Assembly: GCA_947462095.1 (NCBI GenBank)
Contig: CANHNQ010000018.1
Location: 1 to 39,039 of the forward strand
Direction of reading: 5' to 3'
Source of the DNA: Gemmatimonadota bacterium
GTDB taxonomy: Bacteria > Gemmatimonadota > Gemmatimonadetes > Gemmatimonadales > Gemmatimonadaceae
DNA: 39,039 nt
Program-made: the position numbers and the translations under genes
The notes under the pieces: generated by a model
Database searches by the model: none
What the model was told of the DNA's origin: nothing
The model's input: the letters and a program-made list of their open reading frames with translations, nothing else
Shown here: positions 7,629 to 16,172 of the stretch, piece after piece
How positions within the stretch are numbered: the stretch's first letter is position 1
Layout of the letters: each line of letters opens with the position of its first letter

Positions 7629-8141
7629 GTGCAGCGAAAGATGATGCGGAACCGCGTGGGGATGTACTCTTTGCTGCTCGCGTCGGCGACCGGGCTCAGC
7701 GCGTGTACCCGTACGATCCAGAGCACCGAAACCTCGATTCCCGGCGCGGTGGCTCCGACCGTGCGGGGCGATGCGCCGGACGCGGTCGGTGCGGCGACGG
7801 GCAAGGCCGCGGTGGAAGGGTTCCTGCGGGCGGTCAAGGCGCAGGATCTTCAGACCATGAGCGGGATCTGGGGGACCACCAAGGGGGCGGCGCGCGAGCA
7901 GATGAAGCGCGACGATCTCGAAAAGCGTCTCATCATCATGCAATGCACGCTGACCCACGACACATGGGCCTTCAGTGAAGACCGTCCGCGGCTGCAAACC
8001 GGGGGGCGTCAGGAGTTCCAGGTCGAGCTTTCCCAGGCGCAGCGCCGTGCCAAAACCTCCATCCTGACCGTGGTCGGACCGGGCAACCGGTGGTTCGTGG
8101 AGGATATCAACCTCCTCCCCCTGAAGGAGTTCTGCCGCTGA
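7629..8141 (+). CDS. Putative lipoprotein, unknown function
   Basis: This is a 170-aa predicted lipoprotein. The signal sequence (residues 1-25) ends in the lipobox LSAC with Cys26. The mature part starts with a Thr/Pro linker and then a compact domain of about 115 residues ([24 protein letters not shown] to the end). The domain resembles small alpha+beta NTF2-like folds in the pattern 'helix, repeated use count, Trp-Gly', though this is only a pattern impression. The GTG at 7629 is set by a strong AGGAGG at 7618-7623; the ATG at 7641 lies too far from it. It is divergent from pdxJ across a 137-nt spacer in which no convincing promoter was seen. Confidence 0.75.
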   Translation: MQRKMMRNRVGMYSLLLASATGLSACTRTIQSTETSIPGAVAPTVRGDAPDAVGAATGKAAVEGFLRAVKAQDLQTMSGIWGTTKGAAREQMKRDDLEKRLIIMQCTLTHDTWAFSEDRPRLQTGGRQEFQVELSQAQRRAKTSILTVVGPGNRWFVEDINLLPLKEFCR

Positions 8142-8147
8142 CCGTCG

Positions 8148-8170
8148 GGCCGATGCGTTCGGCGTCGGCC
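8148..8170. terminator. Hairpin between convergent lipoprotein and mce genes
   Basis: A 9-bp stem (8148-8156 with 8162-8170, one G-T wobble) encloses a GTTCG loop. It begins 7 nt after the lipoprotein stop and lies 36 nt beyond the stop of the converging mce gene. There is no T-run, so termination strength is uncertain. Confidence 0.4.
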
Positions 8171-8206
8171 GGTGGCGTACTGGACTGGTGACGCTGGACA
8201 CCCAGA

Positions 8207-8617
8207 CTAGTATTCGGACAGTTCTACGAGCACCCCGCCGGTCGCGCTCGGATGGAGAAACGCGATGCGCTTCCCCTCCGCTCCCAGGCGTGGTGTCTCA
8301 TCGATAAGCCGGAGGCCGGCGTCGCGGCAGCGCTGTAAGGTGCCGTCGAGGTCGTCCACCGCGAAGCACACGTGGTGAATACCAGGGCCCCGCTTGGCGA
8401 CGTACTTGCCAATGGGGGAGTCGTCGGACTTCGCCTCGAGGAGCTCCACCAACGATTCGCCGGCCGCCAGCCCAGCTATGGTGGCGCCGTCGGCATCGTC
8501 CAAGGGAACCTCGGGCATGCCGAGGACATCGCGGTACAAGGGAAGCAGCTCGTCGAGGGCACGTACCGCGATCCCGATGTGGGCGATGCGCGTGCCGCGG
8601 CGTACGGAGTCGGTCAT
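8207..8617 (-). CDS. mce: Methylmalonyl-CoA epimerase
   Basis: The enzyme interconverts (2S)- and (2R)-methylmalonyl-CoA, linking propionyl-CoA carboxylase to methylmalonyl-CoA mutase. The 136-aa VOC-fold protein has the two beta-alpha-beta-beta-beta units and the metal-ligand regions RIAHIGIAV (His13), SLVELLE, IHHVCFAVDD (His81/82) and VLVELSE (Glu132). It also carries the family's SPIGKYVAKRGPGIHH segment. The ATG is at 8617. A TAGAAT box (8660-8655 on the minus strand) lies about 38 nt upstream and could be its -10 element. It stands alone here; the mutase and carboxylase are not in the window. Confidence 0.95.
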   Translation of the reverse strand: MTDSVRRGTRIAHIGIAVRALDELLPLYRDVLGMPEVPLDDADGATIAGLAAGESLVELLEAKSDDSPIGKYVAKRGPGIHHVCFAVDDLDGTLQRCRDAGLRLIDETPRLGAEGKRIAFLHPSATGGVLVELSEY

Positions 8618-8723
8618 GGTCGGTCGAGTTGGTGCGGGCGTGAACGCATTCCGAATTCTAATCCTGCAGACGGGCGCGAGAGCAACCGGCTAGATGCCGG
8701 CAGCCGCGCCAACGGAGCACATG

Positions 8724-9047
8724 ATGGCGAACGCAGTGGAAGTGAACGACGGCACATTCGCGGCCGAGATCGAGCAGCACGAAGGACTCGCGGTCGTGGA
8801 TTTCTGGGCCACGTGGTGCGCACCGTGTCGTATGATTGCGCCGATCGTCGAATCGCTGGCCACCGAGTATGCGGGGAAGGCCAAGGTCGCCAAGGTGGAT
8901 GTCGACAACAACCAGAAGACGGCGGCGCGCTTCAACGTGCGCTCGATTCCGACGATCCTGTTTTTCAAGGACGGCAAGCTCGTCGATCAGGTGGTCGGCG
9001 CGGTCCCGCGTCCGCAGCTCGAAGCGAAGTTCAAGGAGCACGCCTGA
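8724..9047 (+). CDS. trxA: Thioredoxin
   Basis: This is a 107-aa classic thioredoxin reducing cytoplasmic disulfides. The active site is WCAPC (residues 31-35), with Ala replacing the usual Gly of WCGPC. The context VDFWATWCAPCRMIAPI is otherwise canonical. The cis-proline loop is RSIPTILFFKDG. The start at 8724 was chosen among three in-frame ATGs (8694, 8721, 8724) because GGAG at 8714-8717 is spaced 6 nt from it and the family N-terminus fits. It is the first gene of a long plus-strand operon; rsmI begins 5 nt after its stop. Confidence 0.93.
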   Translation: MANAVEVNDGTFAAEIEQHEGLAVVDFWATWCAPCRMIAPIVESLATEYAGKAKVAKVDVDNNQKTAARFNVRSIPTILFFKDGKLVDQVVGAVPRPQLEAKFKEHA

Positions 9048-9052
9048 CGAAC

Positions 9053-9961
9053 GTGGGCGACGCGCCCGGTTCGGCCGAATCGGAGGTCATCGCCTCCGAT
9101 CTCGCCGACCGGGCGGCGACGCTCTGGCCGTCGGCCGCTATTGCCGGGGCGTTGCATATCGTCAGCACGCCGATCGGGAATCTGGGCGACATCTCCCTGC
9201 GCGCGCTTGCCGTGCTCAAGGAAGCGGCGGTGATCTGCTGTGAGGACACCCGGCACGCGCGCACCCTGCTCAGCCGCTATGGCATCGGTACGCCGACCAT
9301 TGCGGTCCACGAGCACAACGAAGCCAGCGTGATCCCGCGGCTCGTGGCCCGACTGCAGGCTGGCGAGGCCATCGCCCTCATCAGCGATGCCGGCACCCCG
9401 CTCGTCTCTGACCCCGGGGCGCGCCTGGCCGAGGCCGCCGCGACTGCCGGTGTGCGTGTGGTCCCGATCCCGGGCGCCTCGGCGGTGCTGGCCGCGCTCG
9501 TCGCGTCGGGGATGGTGCCGCACCCGTTCACGATGCTCGGGTTCCCGGCGCGGAAAGGGAAGGAGCGCGAAGAGCAACTGGCGCTTGCCGCCCGTTTGCC
9601 GCACGCCGTCGTACTCTACGAGTCGCCGAACCGACTGGTCGACACCCTGCGGGATCTGGCCGCGATCGCTGGGACCACCCGCCCGGTCGCCGTGGCCCGC
9701 GAGCTGACCAAGCACTTCGAAGAGATCTCACGCGGAACGCTCGAAGCGGTGGCCGCGTATTACGAGGGCACGCCACCCCGTGGGGAAATCGTGATCGTTC
9801 TGGGCGGCGCGTCGGTCGTCGCCCCGAGTGAAGACGGACTCCAAGCGGTGGCGGTCGCCCTGCGCGAGGAAGGCTTGCGCCCTCGCGACATCGTCCAGCG
9901 ACTCATGGACGAGCATGGTGCCAGCCGTAATCTCGCTTACCGACTCGCTCACGATACCTGA
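9053..9961 (+). CDS. rsmI: 16S rRNA (cytidine-1402-2'-O)-methyltransferase
   Basis: RsmI methylates the ribose of C1402 in the 16S rRNA decoding centre using SAM. The protein starts its tetrapyrrole-methylase fold at GALHIVSTPIGNLGD (from about residue 32). It then shows CCEDTRHARTLLSRYGI, LISDAGTPLVSDPG, and VPIPGASAVLAALVASG, all RsmI signatures. The GTG at 9053 gives 302 aa with a roughly 30-residue N-terminal extension compared with the usual length. A TTG at 9152 would give the compact form but leaves almost no N-terminal strand. The stop overlaps the next start as TGATG at 9959-9963, so the DUF4159 gene is translationally coupled. Confidence 0.93.
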   Translation: MGDAPGSAESEVIASDLADRAATLWPSAAIAGALHIVSTPIGNLGDISLRALAVLKEAAVICCEDTRHARTLLSRYGIGTPTIAVHEHNEASVIPRLVARLQAGEAIALISDAGTPLVSDPGARLAEAAATAGVRVVPIPGASAVLAALVASGMVPHPFTMLGFPARKGKEREEQLALAARLPHAVVLYESPNRLVDTLRDLAAIAGTTRPVAVARELTKHFEEISRGTLEAVAAYYEGTPPRGEIVIVLGGASVVAPSEDGLQAVAVALREEGLRPRDIVQRLMDEHGASRNLAYRLAHDT

Positions 9962-10665
9962 TGCGGCTTCCGGTCCGTCGTTCCCTCCGATTCGCGCTGC
10001 TCACCGCCGTCGCGGGCGCGTGTCTCGCGTTCGCGCCGATGCCCGCGCTGCGTGGCCCCGGTCGCCTGGCAATCGCCCGCGTGCAGTACGAAGGGGGCGG
10101 CGACTGGTACGCCAATCCGTCCAGCTTACCGAATCTCATCGGCGCGATCGCCGAGCGTACCGCGCTGCCCATCGAGCGCGCGGAAGCGAAGGTCACCTTC
10201 ACCGATTCGGCGCTCTTCGACTTTCCGTTCCTGTACATCACGGGGCACGGCGAACTCAAGCTCAGTGAAATCGAAGTGAAGCGGCTGCGCGAGTATCTCA
10301 CGCGCGGCGGCTTCCTGCATGTGGACGACAACTACGGACTGGACGACAGCTTCCGGCGCGAGATCAAGCGCGTGTTTCCCGATCGTCCGTTGGTCGACGT
10401 GCCGTACGGCCACCCCATTTACCATCTCGTGTACGACTTCGAGAACGGGCCGCCCAAGGTCCATGAGCACGACGGCAAGCCGGCGAAGGGCATGGGCATC
10501 TTCATCGGCAACCGCCTCGCCGTGTACTACACCTATTCCGCCGACCTCGGCAACGGATGGGAAGACGTGGGCACCTATCCCGATCCGCCGCTGCTCCATG
10601 AACAGGCGATCCGCATGGGCGTGAACCTGTTCACCTATGCGGTCACGAGCCGGGTGACCCCGTGA
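9961..10665 (+). CDS. DUF4159 domain protein, exported
   Basis: This is a 234-aa protein with an N-terminal signal sequence or anchor (MRLPVRRSLRFALLTAVAGACLAFAPMPA) and one DUF4159 domain. The domain runs from RLAIARVQYEGGGDWYANPSSLPNL (about 35-60) through LFDFPFLYITGHGEL, LREYLTRGGFLHVDDNYG and PYGHPIYHLVYDF. The fold is related to class I glutamine amidotransferases. The position of the nucleophile elbow (GGFLHVDDNYG) carries no Cys, so catalysis of that type is not expected. In other genomes DUF4159 genes usually lie beside MoxR AAA+ and DUF58/VWA (Bat-like) genes. Here the neighbours are rsmI upstream (1-nt overlap) and DUF4175 downstream (4-nt overlap). Confidence 0.85.
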   Translation: MRLPVRRSLRFALLTAVAGACLAFAPMPALRGPGRLAIARVQYEGGGDWYANPSSLPNLIGAIAERTALPIERAEAKVTFTDSALFDFPFLYITGHGELKLSEIEVKRLREYLTRGGFLHVDDNYGLDDSFRREIKRVFPDRPLVDVPYGHPIYHLVYDFENGPPKVHEHDGKPAKGMGIFIGNRLAVYYTYSADLGNGWEDVGTYPDPPLLHEQAIRMGVNLFTYAVTSRVTP

Positions 10666-13600
10666 CCGCGCCGGCGCTCCGGACCACCGCGCGGCCGTCG
10701 GACAGCCTCGAAGCGCGGCTCGCGCGCGAGCAGTCCGCCTTACAGGCCCGCTCGACGGCCGCCGTGGTACTGGCCGTGATCGGTGTGATCGCCCTCGCGC
10801 TGGTCACCAGCGCGTGGCTCATGGCCGACGGGCGATGGATGACGTTGCCGCGCGCGGTGCCGATCGCGATGTGGATCGGCGCGCTTGTCGCGGCTGCCGG
10901 GCTGGTGTGGCAGCTGCGCAAGCGCGATGCCGATGTGCTCTCGCTCACCTCACTGGCGGCGGCGATCGAGCGCGAGCAGGCGTTGCGCGCAGGATCGCTG
11001 CGCGGCGCGCTGGAAGTGGCTGACGCCGGCGTGCTCGGCGCGCGGGCCTCGCAGGATGTTGCCCGCCGCCTGGCCCCCGGCGCGCTGGCGCCGCAGGTCG
11101 CGCAGCGCCTTGGGCGTGCGGTCACGTTTGCGGGCGTGGCGGCCGCGCTCACCGTCGGCGCGCTGTCGTGGTCCGCGCGCACGGCCGCCGACGGCTTCGC
11201 CGCCACGGTGCATCCGGTGCGCGCATGGCGTGGCACGTTGTTGCCGGCGCTCGGCTTCGACAAGCTCCCCATGCTCGTCCCGCGTGGGATGCCCGTGATG
11301 CTGCGCGTGCGCGCCGAGGGGCGCAGCAGCGTCACCATCTCGCGTCGCGCCGAAGGGGAAGCGTGGCGCGATACGACGCTCTCGGTGCGCGATGGACTGG
11401 CCGCCCTGGCGCTCGGCGCCGTCTCCTCGCCGATCAGTGTGCGGGTGAATGACGGACGGGCCCCGGAACTCAACGGCGTGATCACCGTGGCCGATCGCGG
11501 CTGGATCGGCGATGTCGCGCTGTTCGCCGATTATCCGGCCTATCTGGGGCGCACCGACGAGTCGATGGAGCCGGTGCCGCCACTGCGCGTTCCGCGAGGC
11601 ACGCGCGTGCGGGTGACCGTGATGCTGCGGGGCGGGGCGCGCGATGCCATGCTCACCGATGGTCGCGACACCGTGCGTTTCCCCGCGTCGGTTGGCGGGG
11701 CGGCGGTGGCGACGATCCTCACGCTCGACCACGATGGCAGCTGGAGCTGGATCGCGTCGGCGACGCCGAGCGCCGATGCCGCGACGCTGCCGCCGGAACT
11801 CCCCGATGCCCTGGCGTTCACCGTGGTGCCGGACAAGGCGCCGGCCATCGCGATCGTGTCGCCGGCCTCCGACACCGCCATCGGCGCCACCGGTATCGTA
11901 CCCGTGTACATCGACGCCAGCGACGATCATGGCGTGAGCACGGTGTCGCTGCAGGTCTGGCGGGAAAGTGCCGGCGCCAGCCGGTCGGCGACGCGCGAGC
12001 GCATCGATGTCGCCTCGCCGGCCTCACCGTTGTTCGAGGGCGGCGCCTCGATTGCGTTGGACGGACGCAAGCTCGAGCCGGGTGATCGGTTGCATGTGAC
12101 TGCCATCGCCACGGACGATTCGCCGTGGCGTCAGACCACGGTGAGTGCCGAAGTGCTGCTGCGGGTGCCGAGCCTCACCGAGCAGCGCGCGATGGCGCGT
12201 GCGCTCGCCGACTCGCTGGCCGCGCAGGCACAACGTCTGGCGCAGCAGGAAAAGCGGCTGCAGCAGAATACCGACAACGCCGCGCGCAATCGCGATCTCA
12301 AGGGCGGCGGCACGTCGGAAGACGCGAAAGCCAACGGGAACGCGAAGAGCGAAGGCGGCAAGAGCCAGTCGATGAGCTTTTCGGCGGCCGAAAAGGCAAA
12401 GCAGCTGGCGCGTGATCAGCAGCAGCTGGGCGCGAAGGTGGATTCGCTGCGACAGAACGCCAAGGATCTCGAGTCGCGCTTGAAGAACGCGAACGCGCTC
12501 GATACCGCGCTGGCGTCGCGCATGAAGGACATCCAGAAGATGCTGCGGGATGCGATGACGCCCGAGATGCAGAAGCAACTCGAGGAGCTCAACAAGAATT
12601 CCGACCGCCTCAGCGGTACCGAGGCGCAGAAGTCGATGCAGCAGCTGGGCGAGCAGCAGAAGCAGATGCGCGAACAGCTGGAGAAGAGCGCCGAGATGTT
12701 GAAGCGCGCGGCGCTGGAGGGTGCGATGCAGACGCTCCGCGACGATGCGAAGGACCTCGCCAGGGAGCAGAAGCAGGTGGCCGATCGGATGGACGGCCGC
12801 CAGAGCGAGAGTCGGCAGAGTGACGGCCCGGCCTCCAGTGCGAAGGAGCTGGCCGACCGGGCCCGTGAACTCGAACGGGAAGTGCAGGCGCTGGCCAAGC
12901 GGTTGGAAGACGCCGGTGCCAAGCCCGGTGCCTCGAAGACGCGCGCCGCGCAGCCGCTGGTGAATCAGGCGGCCGACGCGATGCAGAAGGCGGCGCAGAC
13001 GCCGCCGAACGGCCAGAAGCCGGCGGGTGAACAGGGCGGCGAAAAGCCGGGCGAGAAGGATCCCAACGCGGGCAAGGAGCCCGGTCAAGAGGGCGCTGCC
13101 GGCCAGAAGCAGCCAGGTGGTGAGCCGAAGCCGGGTGCCGAGAAGTCGGCTGCGCAGCCGAACGGTCAGCAAGGACAGCAGGGCACACCGAAGCCCGGCC
13201 AGCAGGGGCAGAGCCAGCAGGGTGGCAAGCCGCAGCCCGGTCAGCAAGGCCAGCAGCAGGGTGGCCAGCAACAGGGTGGCCAGCAACAGGGTGGACAGCA
13301 GCAGGGCGGCCAGCCGCAGGGGGGCCAGCAGGGTTCCTCCGGCGATCAGGCCCGCCAGGCGGCCGACGCGATGGACAAGGCGGCGCAGCAGCTGTCGGCC
13401 GCGCGTGATGCCCAGGTGGACGCGTGGAAGACCGATCTGTCCAACGAGCTCGATCAGTCGATCAACGAAACGATGCAGCTGGCGCGTCAACAGGCGGAGC
13501 TCGAGCAGAAGGCCCGTAGCCAAGGCGCGCAGGGGATGCAGGGCGAACAGAGTGCGTTGCAGCAGGGCGTCCAGCAGGCGGCCGAACGGCTCGAGAAGGC

Positions 13601-14357
13601 CGGGCGCAGTTCGTCGTTGCTGTCGCAGCGTTCGCAGAAGGCGATGGGTGAAGCGCAGCGTCGCGTCGAGCAGGCCACGCAGCAGATGCAACAGTCGGGG
13701 CAGCCCGGCGGCAGCGAGCAGGCGCAGAATGCGATGAAGGACGCGAGTGAGGCGCTGAATCAGGCGCTGTCGTCGCTGGTGCGCGATCGCGAAAAGATGA
13801 ACGGCGCGCAGTCGGCGTCGGGATTCACCGAGATGATGGAGCAGCTCAAGCAGCTCGCGCAGCAGCAGGGACAGCTCAACGGCCAGATGCAGGGACTCAA
13901 CATGCTCCCCGGCGGCGCCAAGGGTGACGCGGCGCGGCAGCAGTCGCGCGTGCTGGCCAAGCAGCAGCGTGATGTGGCGCGCTCGTTGAACGATGTGTCG
14001 GATGCCGATCAGACCGGACGCATGGATGCGTTGGCCAAGGAAGCGCAAACGTTGTCGCAGCAGATCGAGCGCAATGGCATCGATCCCGCCGTGGCGGCGC
14101 GCCAGCAGCAGCTGTACCGCCGCTTGCTCGATGCCGGTCGGTTCCTCGAGCAGGACGAGCGCGACGATCAGGGGCCGCGTGAAGCGAAGGCCGCCAATGG
14201 CAACGGCGCCACGGGCCGCATCGACGGCGCGCAGTCGGGGAAGGCCGCCAGCAAGTTCGCGCCGCCCACCTGGAATGAACTGCGTGGCCTCGGCCCCGAC
14301 GAGCGCCGCATCGTGATCGAGTACTTCCGCAAGCTCAATGGCACGACGCCGCCGTAA
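10662..14357 (+). CDS. DUF4175 family large membrane-anchored protein
   Basis: This is a 1231-aa protein. Three hydrophobic segments lie near the N-terminus (about residues 28-52, 58-80 and 148-170), as in DUF4175 proteins. A beta-rich, Ig-like extracytoplasmic region follows (about 190-500), including GWIGDVALFADYPAYLGR and VTAIATDDSPW. Then come long Gln/Lys/Glu-rich coiled coils (about 505-790), a Gly/Gln/Pro/Lys-rich low-complexity linker (about 790-900) with GQQQG repeats, and a second helical region to the end. The C-terminus WNELRGLGPDERRIVIEYFRKL is a conserved-looking tail. The start GTG overlaps the DUF4159 stop (GTGA, 10662-10665). The molecular role is unknown; a periplasmic scaffold working with the neighbouring DUF4159 and TPR proteins is an inference. 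Confidence 0.88.
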   Translation: MTAPALRTTARPSDSLEARLAREQSALQARSTAAVVLAVIGVIALALVTSAWLMADGRWMTLPRAVPIAMWIGALVAAAGLVWQLRKRDADVLSLTSLAAAIEREQALRAGSLRGALEVADAGVLGARASQDVARRLAPGALAPQVAQRLGRAVTFAGVAAALTVGALSWSARTAADGFAATVHPVRAWRGTLLPALGFDKLPMLVPRGMPVMLRVRAEGRSSVTISRRAEGEAWRDTTLSVRDGLAALALGAVSSPISVRVNDGRAPELNGVITVADRGWIGDVALFADYPAYLGRTDESMEPVPPLRVPRGTRVRVTVMLRGGARDAMLTDGRDTVRFPASVGGAAVATILTLDHDGSWSWIASATPSADAATLPPELPDALAFTVVPDKAPAIAIVSPASDTAIGATGIVPVYIDASDDHGVSTVSLQVWRESAGASRSATRERIDVASPASPLFEGGASIALDGRKLEPGDRLHVTAIATDDSPWRQTTVSAEVLLRVPSLTEQRAMARALADSLAAQAQRLAQQEKRLQQNTDNAARNRDLKGGGTSEDAKANGNAKSEGGKSQSMSFSAAEKAKQLARDQQQLGAKVDSLRQNAKDLESRLKNANALDTALASRMKDIQKMLRDAMTPEMQKQLEELNKNSDRLSGTEAQKSMQQLGEQQKQMREQLEKSAEMLKRAALEGAMQTLRDDAKDLAREQKQVADRMDGRQSESRQSDGPASSAKELADRARELEREVQALAKRLEDAGAKPGASKTRAAQPLVNQAADAMQKAAQTPPNGQKPAGEQGGEKPGEKDPNAGKEPGQEGAAGQKQPGGEPKPGAEKSAAQPNGQQGQQGTPKPGQQGQSQQGGKPQPGQQGQQQGGQQQGGQQQGGQQQGGQPQGGQQGSSGDQARQAADAMDKAAQQLSAARDAQVDAWKTDLSNELDQSINETMQLARQQAELEQKARSQGAQGMQGEQSALQQGVQQAAERLEKAGRSSSLLSQRSQKAMGEAQRRVEQATQQMQQSGQPGGSEQAQNAMKDASEALNQALSSLVRDREKMNGAQSASGFTEMMEQLKQLAQQQGQLNGQMQGLNMLPGGAKGDAARQQSRVLAKQQRDVARSLNDVSDADQTGRMDALAKEAQTLSQQIERNGIDPAVAARQQQLYRRLLDAGRFLEQDERDDQGPREAKAANGNGATGRIDGAQSGKAASKFAPPTWNELRGLGPDERRIVIEYFRKLNGTTPP
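13248..13322 (+). repeat. 15-nt tandem repeat encoding GQQQG units
   Basis: There are five units of 15 nt (consensus GGCCAGCAACAGGGT), in frame inside the DUF4175 gene. Two neighbouring units (13263-13277 and 13278-13292) are identical, the others differ at one to three positions, and a partial sixth follows. The unit length is a multiple of three, so copy-number change would alter linker length without a frameshift. Confidence 0.9.
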
Positions 14358-16149
14358 GGGGCTCGTGGACGCCGCGTGGGTCGCGGTGTGCGTCGTGGCG
14401 TACATCGCCGCGCCGTTCGCGACGGCGCGCGCGCAAGGCGCGACCGTCCAAGGTGCGACACGCGCGCCGGTCACGCGGATGGACTCCGCCGATGCGCTCG
14501 GCGCCGCGCTCGATGCCGAAGACAAGGGCGATTTGAAGAAGGCGGCCCTCGCCTATCGTGAGGTGCTGCAGCGCGCGCTCATCCCCGGCAACGCCGACGG
14601 CGACAAGGTGGCGATCTCGTTGCTCGGTCTCGAGCGCGTGTGGGCTGAGCTGGGGATGCGTGATTCCATCATCCCGGTGGCGCAGCGGGTCGTGCAGCTC
14701 CGGCCCACCGATCCGTTGGCGCGGAGCATCCAGTTGCGCGCGCTGGTCAGTATCGGGCGCGACGAGGACGCGCGCCTCGCGTTCACGTCGTGGCGCCGCG
14801 CCGCCGGCAACGACGGGGCGCCCTTCCGCGAGTACGCGCGGTTGCTGCTGCAGCAGGGGCGCGCGCAGGCGGCCGACTCCGTGCTTGGCGATGCCGGGCG
14901 CCTGTTGGGTGCCGGCGGCGCGCTGTCCGGCGAAGTGGCACAGTTGCATGTGGCGCTTGGCCGCTGGCATGCCGCGGCCGTGGCGTTCCGCGAGGCCCTG
15001 CGCGACGAACCGTATCTCGAAACGGCGGCGATGTTCGCCCTGAACCGCGCGCCGGCGCCCACGCGTGATTCCATTCGCACGGTGCTGCTGGCCGATCCGG
15101 CGCTGTTGGCCCCACGCCGTCTGCTGTCGGCGCTCGAACTCGCGTGGGGCGAACCGCGGCGGGCCTGGTTCGCGCTGTCGTCGGTCAAGGCAGACGATTC
15201 CACCTCGGCGGCGTGGCGTGCGTTCGGTGAACGCGCCGAGCTCGCGCAATCGTGGCTGGTTGCTCGCGACGCGTGGACGGCGGTGTTCGAGAAGCGTGGG
15301 GATCTCGACGCGCAGCAGCATGCCGCGCAGGCGGCGCTGAGTGCCGGCGACGCGAGCGGCGCGCTGCAGCTGGCCTCGCGCAAAGGGCCCGGTACGGATG
15401 CCGTACGCGCCCGCGCCCTGCTCCCCATTGAAATCGCCGCCCTTGGTGAGCTGGGCCGCGCGGCCGACGCGCAGCAGCGCATCGAGGCCTCGGGGAAGCT
15501 GCTCGACGAAACGGCGCGCACGGCCATGGTGCGCCCGCTAGTCAGTGCCTACCTGCGGTCGGGCGATCTCGCGCGCGCGAAAGCGGCGGTGCAGGGCACC
15601 GATCTCGAGGACGACGACGAAACCGCCGGCTGGCTGGCGCTGTATGACGGCGACCTCGCCACCGCGCGCAAGCGACTCGTGCGCGCCGCGACACAGCGCG
15701 GTGAGTTGGTGGACGCGCTGGGCATTCTGGCGCGCACCCGGATCGATCAATCGCCCGCGCTGGGCGCCGCCTTTCTCGCCCTCGCCCGTCGCGATTCGGC
15801 CGGCGCGGCGGCCCGTTTTATCGCGCTCGCGGACTCCGTGGGACCGGCGGCACCGGCGCTGCTGTCCATGGCAGCGCGGCTGTCATCGAAAGCCGGCGCG
15901 ATGACGCTCTGGGATCGCATTATCGCCACGTGGGCGAAGAGTCCCGAGGCAGCAGAAGCGTTGCTGGCCTCCGCCCGTGCCGCGCTGGCCGCCGGCGACA
16001 AGGCGGGTGCCATCACGCGCTTCGAAACACTCCTTGTGGATTATCCCACCAGCGCGCTGGCCCCACAGGCGCGCCGAGAACTCGAACGGATGAAGGGGCA
16101 GGTGCCACCTGCGTTGGCACCGGCCTTCGGTTCATCCGTCACTCGTTGA
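14338..16149 (+). CDS. Exported TPR-like repeat protein
   Basis: This is a 603-aa protein. A signal peptide (MARRRRKGLVDAAWVAVCVV to about Ala-Gln at 32-33) is followed almost entirely by helix-turn-helix, Ala/Leu-rich repeats of TPR type. Examples are AALDAEDKGDLKKAALAYRE, AAGDKAGAITRFETLLVDYP and ARLLLQQGRAQAADSVLGDA. Such solenoids bind partner proteins, here probably in the periplasm. The ATG at 14338 overlaps the end of the DUF4175 gene by 20 nt. A GTG at 14365 has a better Shine-Dalgarno (AAGGGG) but would remove the basic part of the signal peptide, so the ATG is preferred. The overlap and exclusive neighbours suggest it works with DUF4175/DUF4159. Confidence 0.82.
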   Translation: MARRRRKGLVDAAWVAVCVVAYIAAPFATARAQGATVQGATRAPVTRMDSADALGAALDAEDKGDLKKAALAYREVLQRALIPGNADGDKVAISLLGLERVWAELGMRDSIIPVAQRVVQLRPTDPLARSIQLRALVSIGRDEDARLAFTSWRRAAGNDGAPFREYARLLLQQGRAQAADSVLGDAGRLLGAGGALSGEVAQLHVALGRWHAAAVAFREALRDEPYLETAAMFALNRAPAPTRDSIRTVLLADPALLAPRRLLSALELAWGEPRRAWFALSSVKADDSTSAAWRAFGERAELAQSWLVARDAWTAVFEKRGDLDAQQHAAQAALSAGDASGALQLASRKGPGTDAVRARALLPIEIAALGELGRAADAQQRIEASGKLLDETARTAMVRPLVSAYLRSGDLARAKAAVQGTDLEDDDETAGWLALYDGDLATARKRLVRAATQRGELVDALGILARTRIDQSPALGAAFLALARRDSAGAAARFIALADSVGPAAPALLSMAARLSSKAGAMTLWDRIIATWAKSPEAAEALLASARAALAAGDKAGAITRFETLLVDYPTSALAPQARRELERMKGQVPPALAPAFGSSVTR

Positions 16150-16160
16150 GCTCCCGCGGG

Positions 16161-16166
16161 TACATT
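16161..16166 (+). promoter_or_regulatory. TACATT box 12 nt before the 16173 start (leaderless promoter candidate)
   Basis: GGGTACATTTCGCC directly precedes the ATG at 16173, with the T of TACATT at 16161. There is no Shine-Dalgarno sequence. The 23-nt gap after the TPR gene is the only non-overlapping junction of note inside this block. An internal promoter giving a leaderless mRNA is plausible but inferred. No good -35 box was found at 16-18 nt spacing. Confidence 0.35.
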
Positions 16167-16172
16167 TCGCCT

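Noticed and set aside
7488-8201. A 237-codon open frame on the minus strand over the lipoprotein gene
   Set aside because: It overlaps the pdxJ start and runs antisense to a gene with a strong AGGAGG and a lipobox; it has no recognisable motif.
8372-9052. A long N-terminal extension of rsmI
   Set aside because: The frame is open by chance across mce and trxA; both of those genes are well supported and RsmI homology begins only after 9140.
13248-13322. A possible CRISPR or other spaced repeat array
   Set aside because: The units are directly adjacent, 15 nt long, without spacers and in frame with a protein-coding repeat.
12024-14525. An 833-codon open frame on the minus strand opposite the DUF4175 gene
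   Set aside because: It is Leu/Arg/His-rich mirror sequence of a Gln/Lys-rich coding region in very GC-rich DNA. The plus strand has the recognisable family, overlapping starts and natural codon use.
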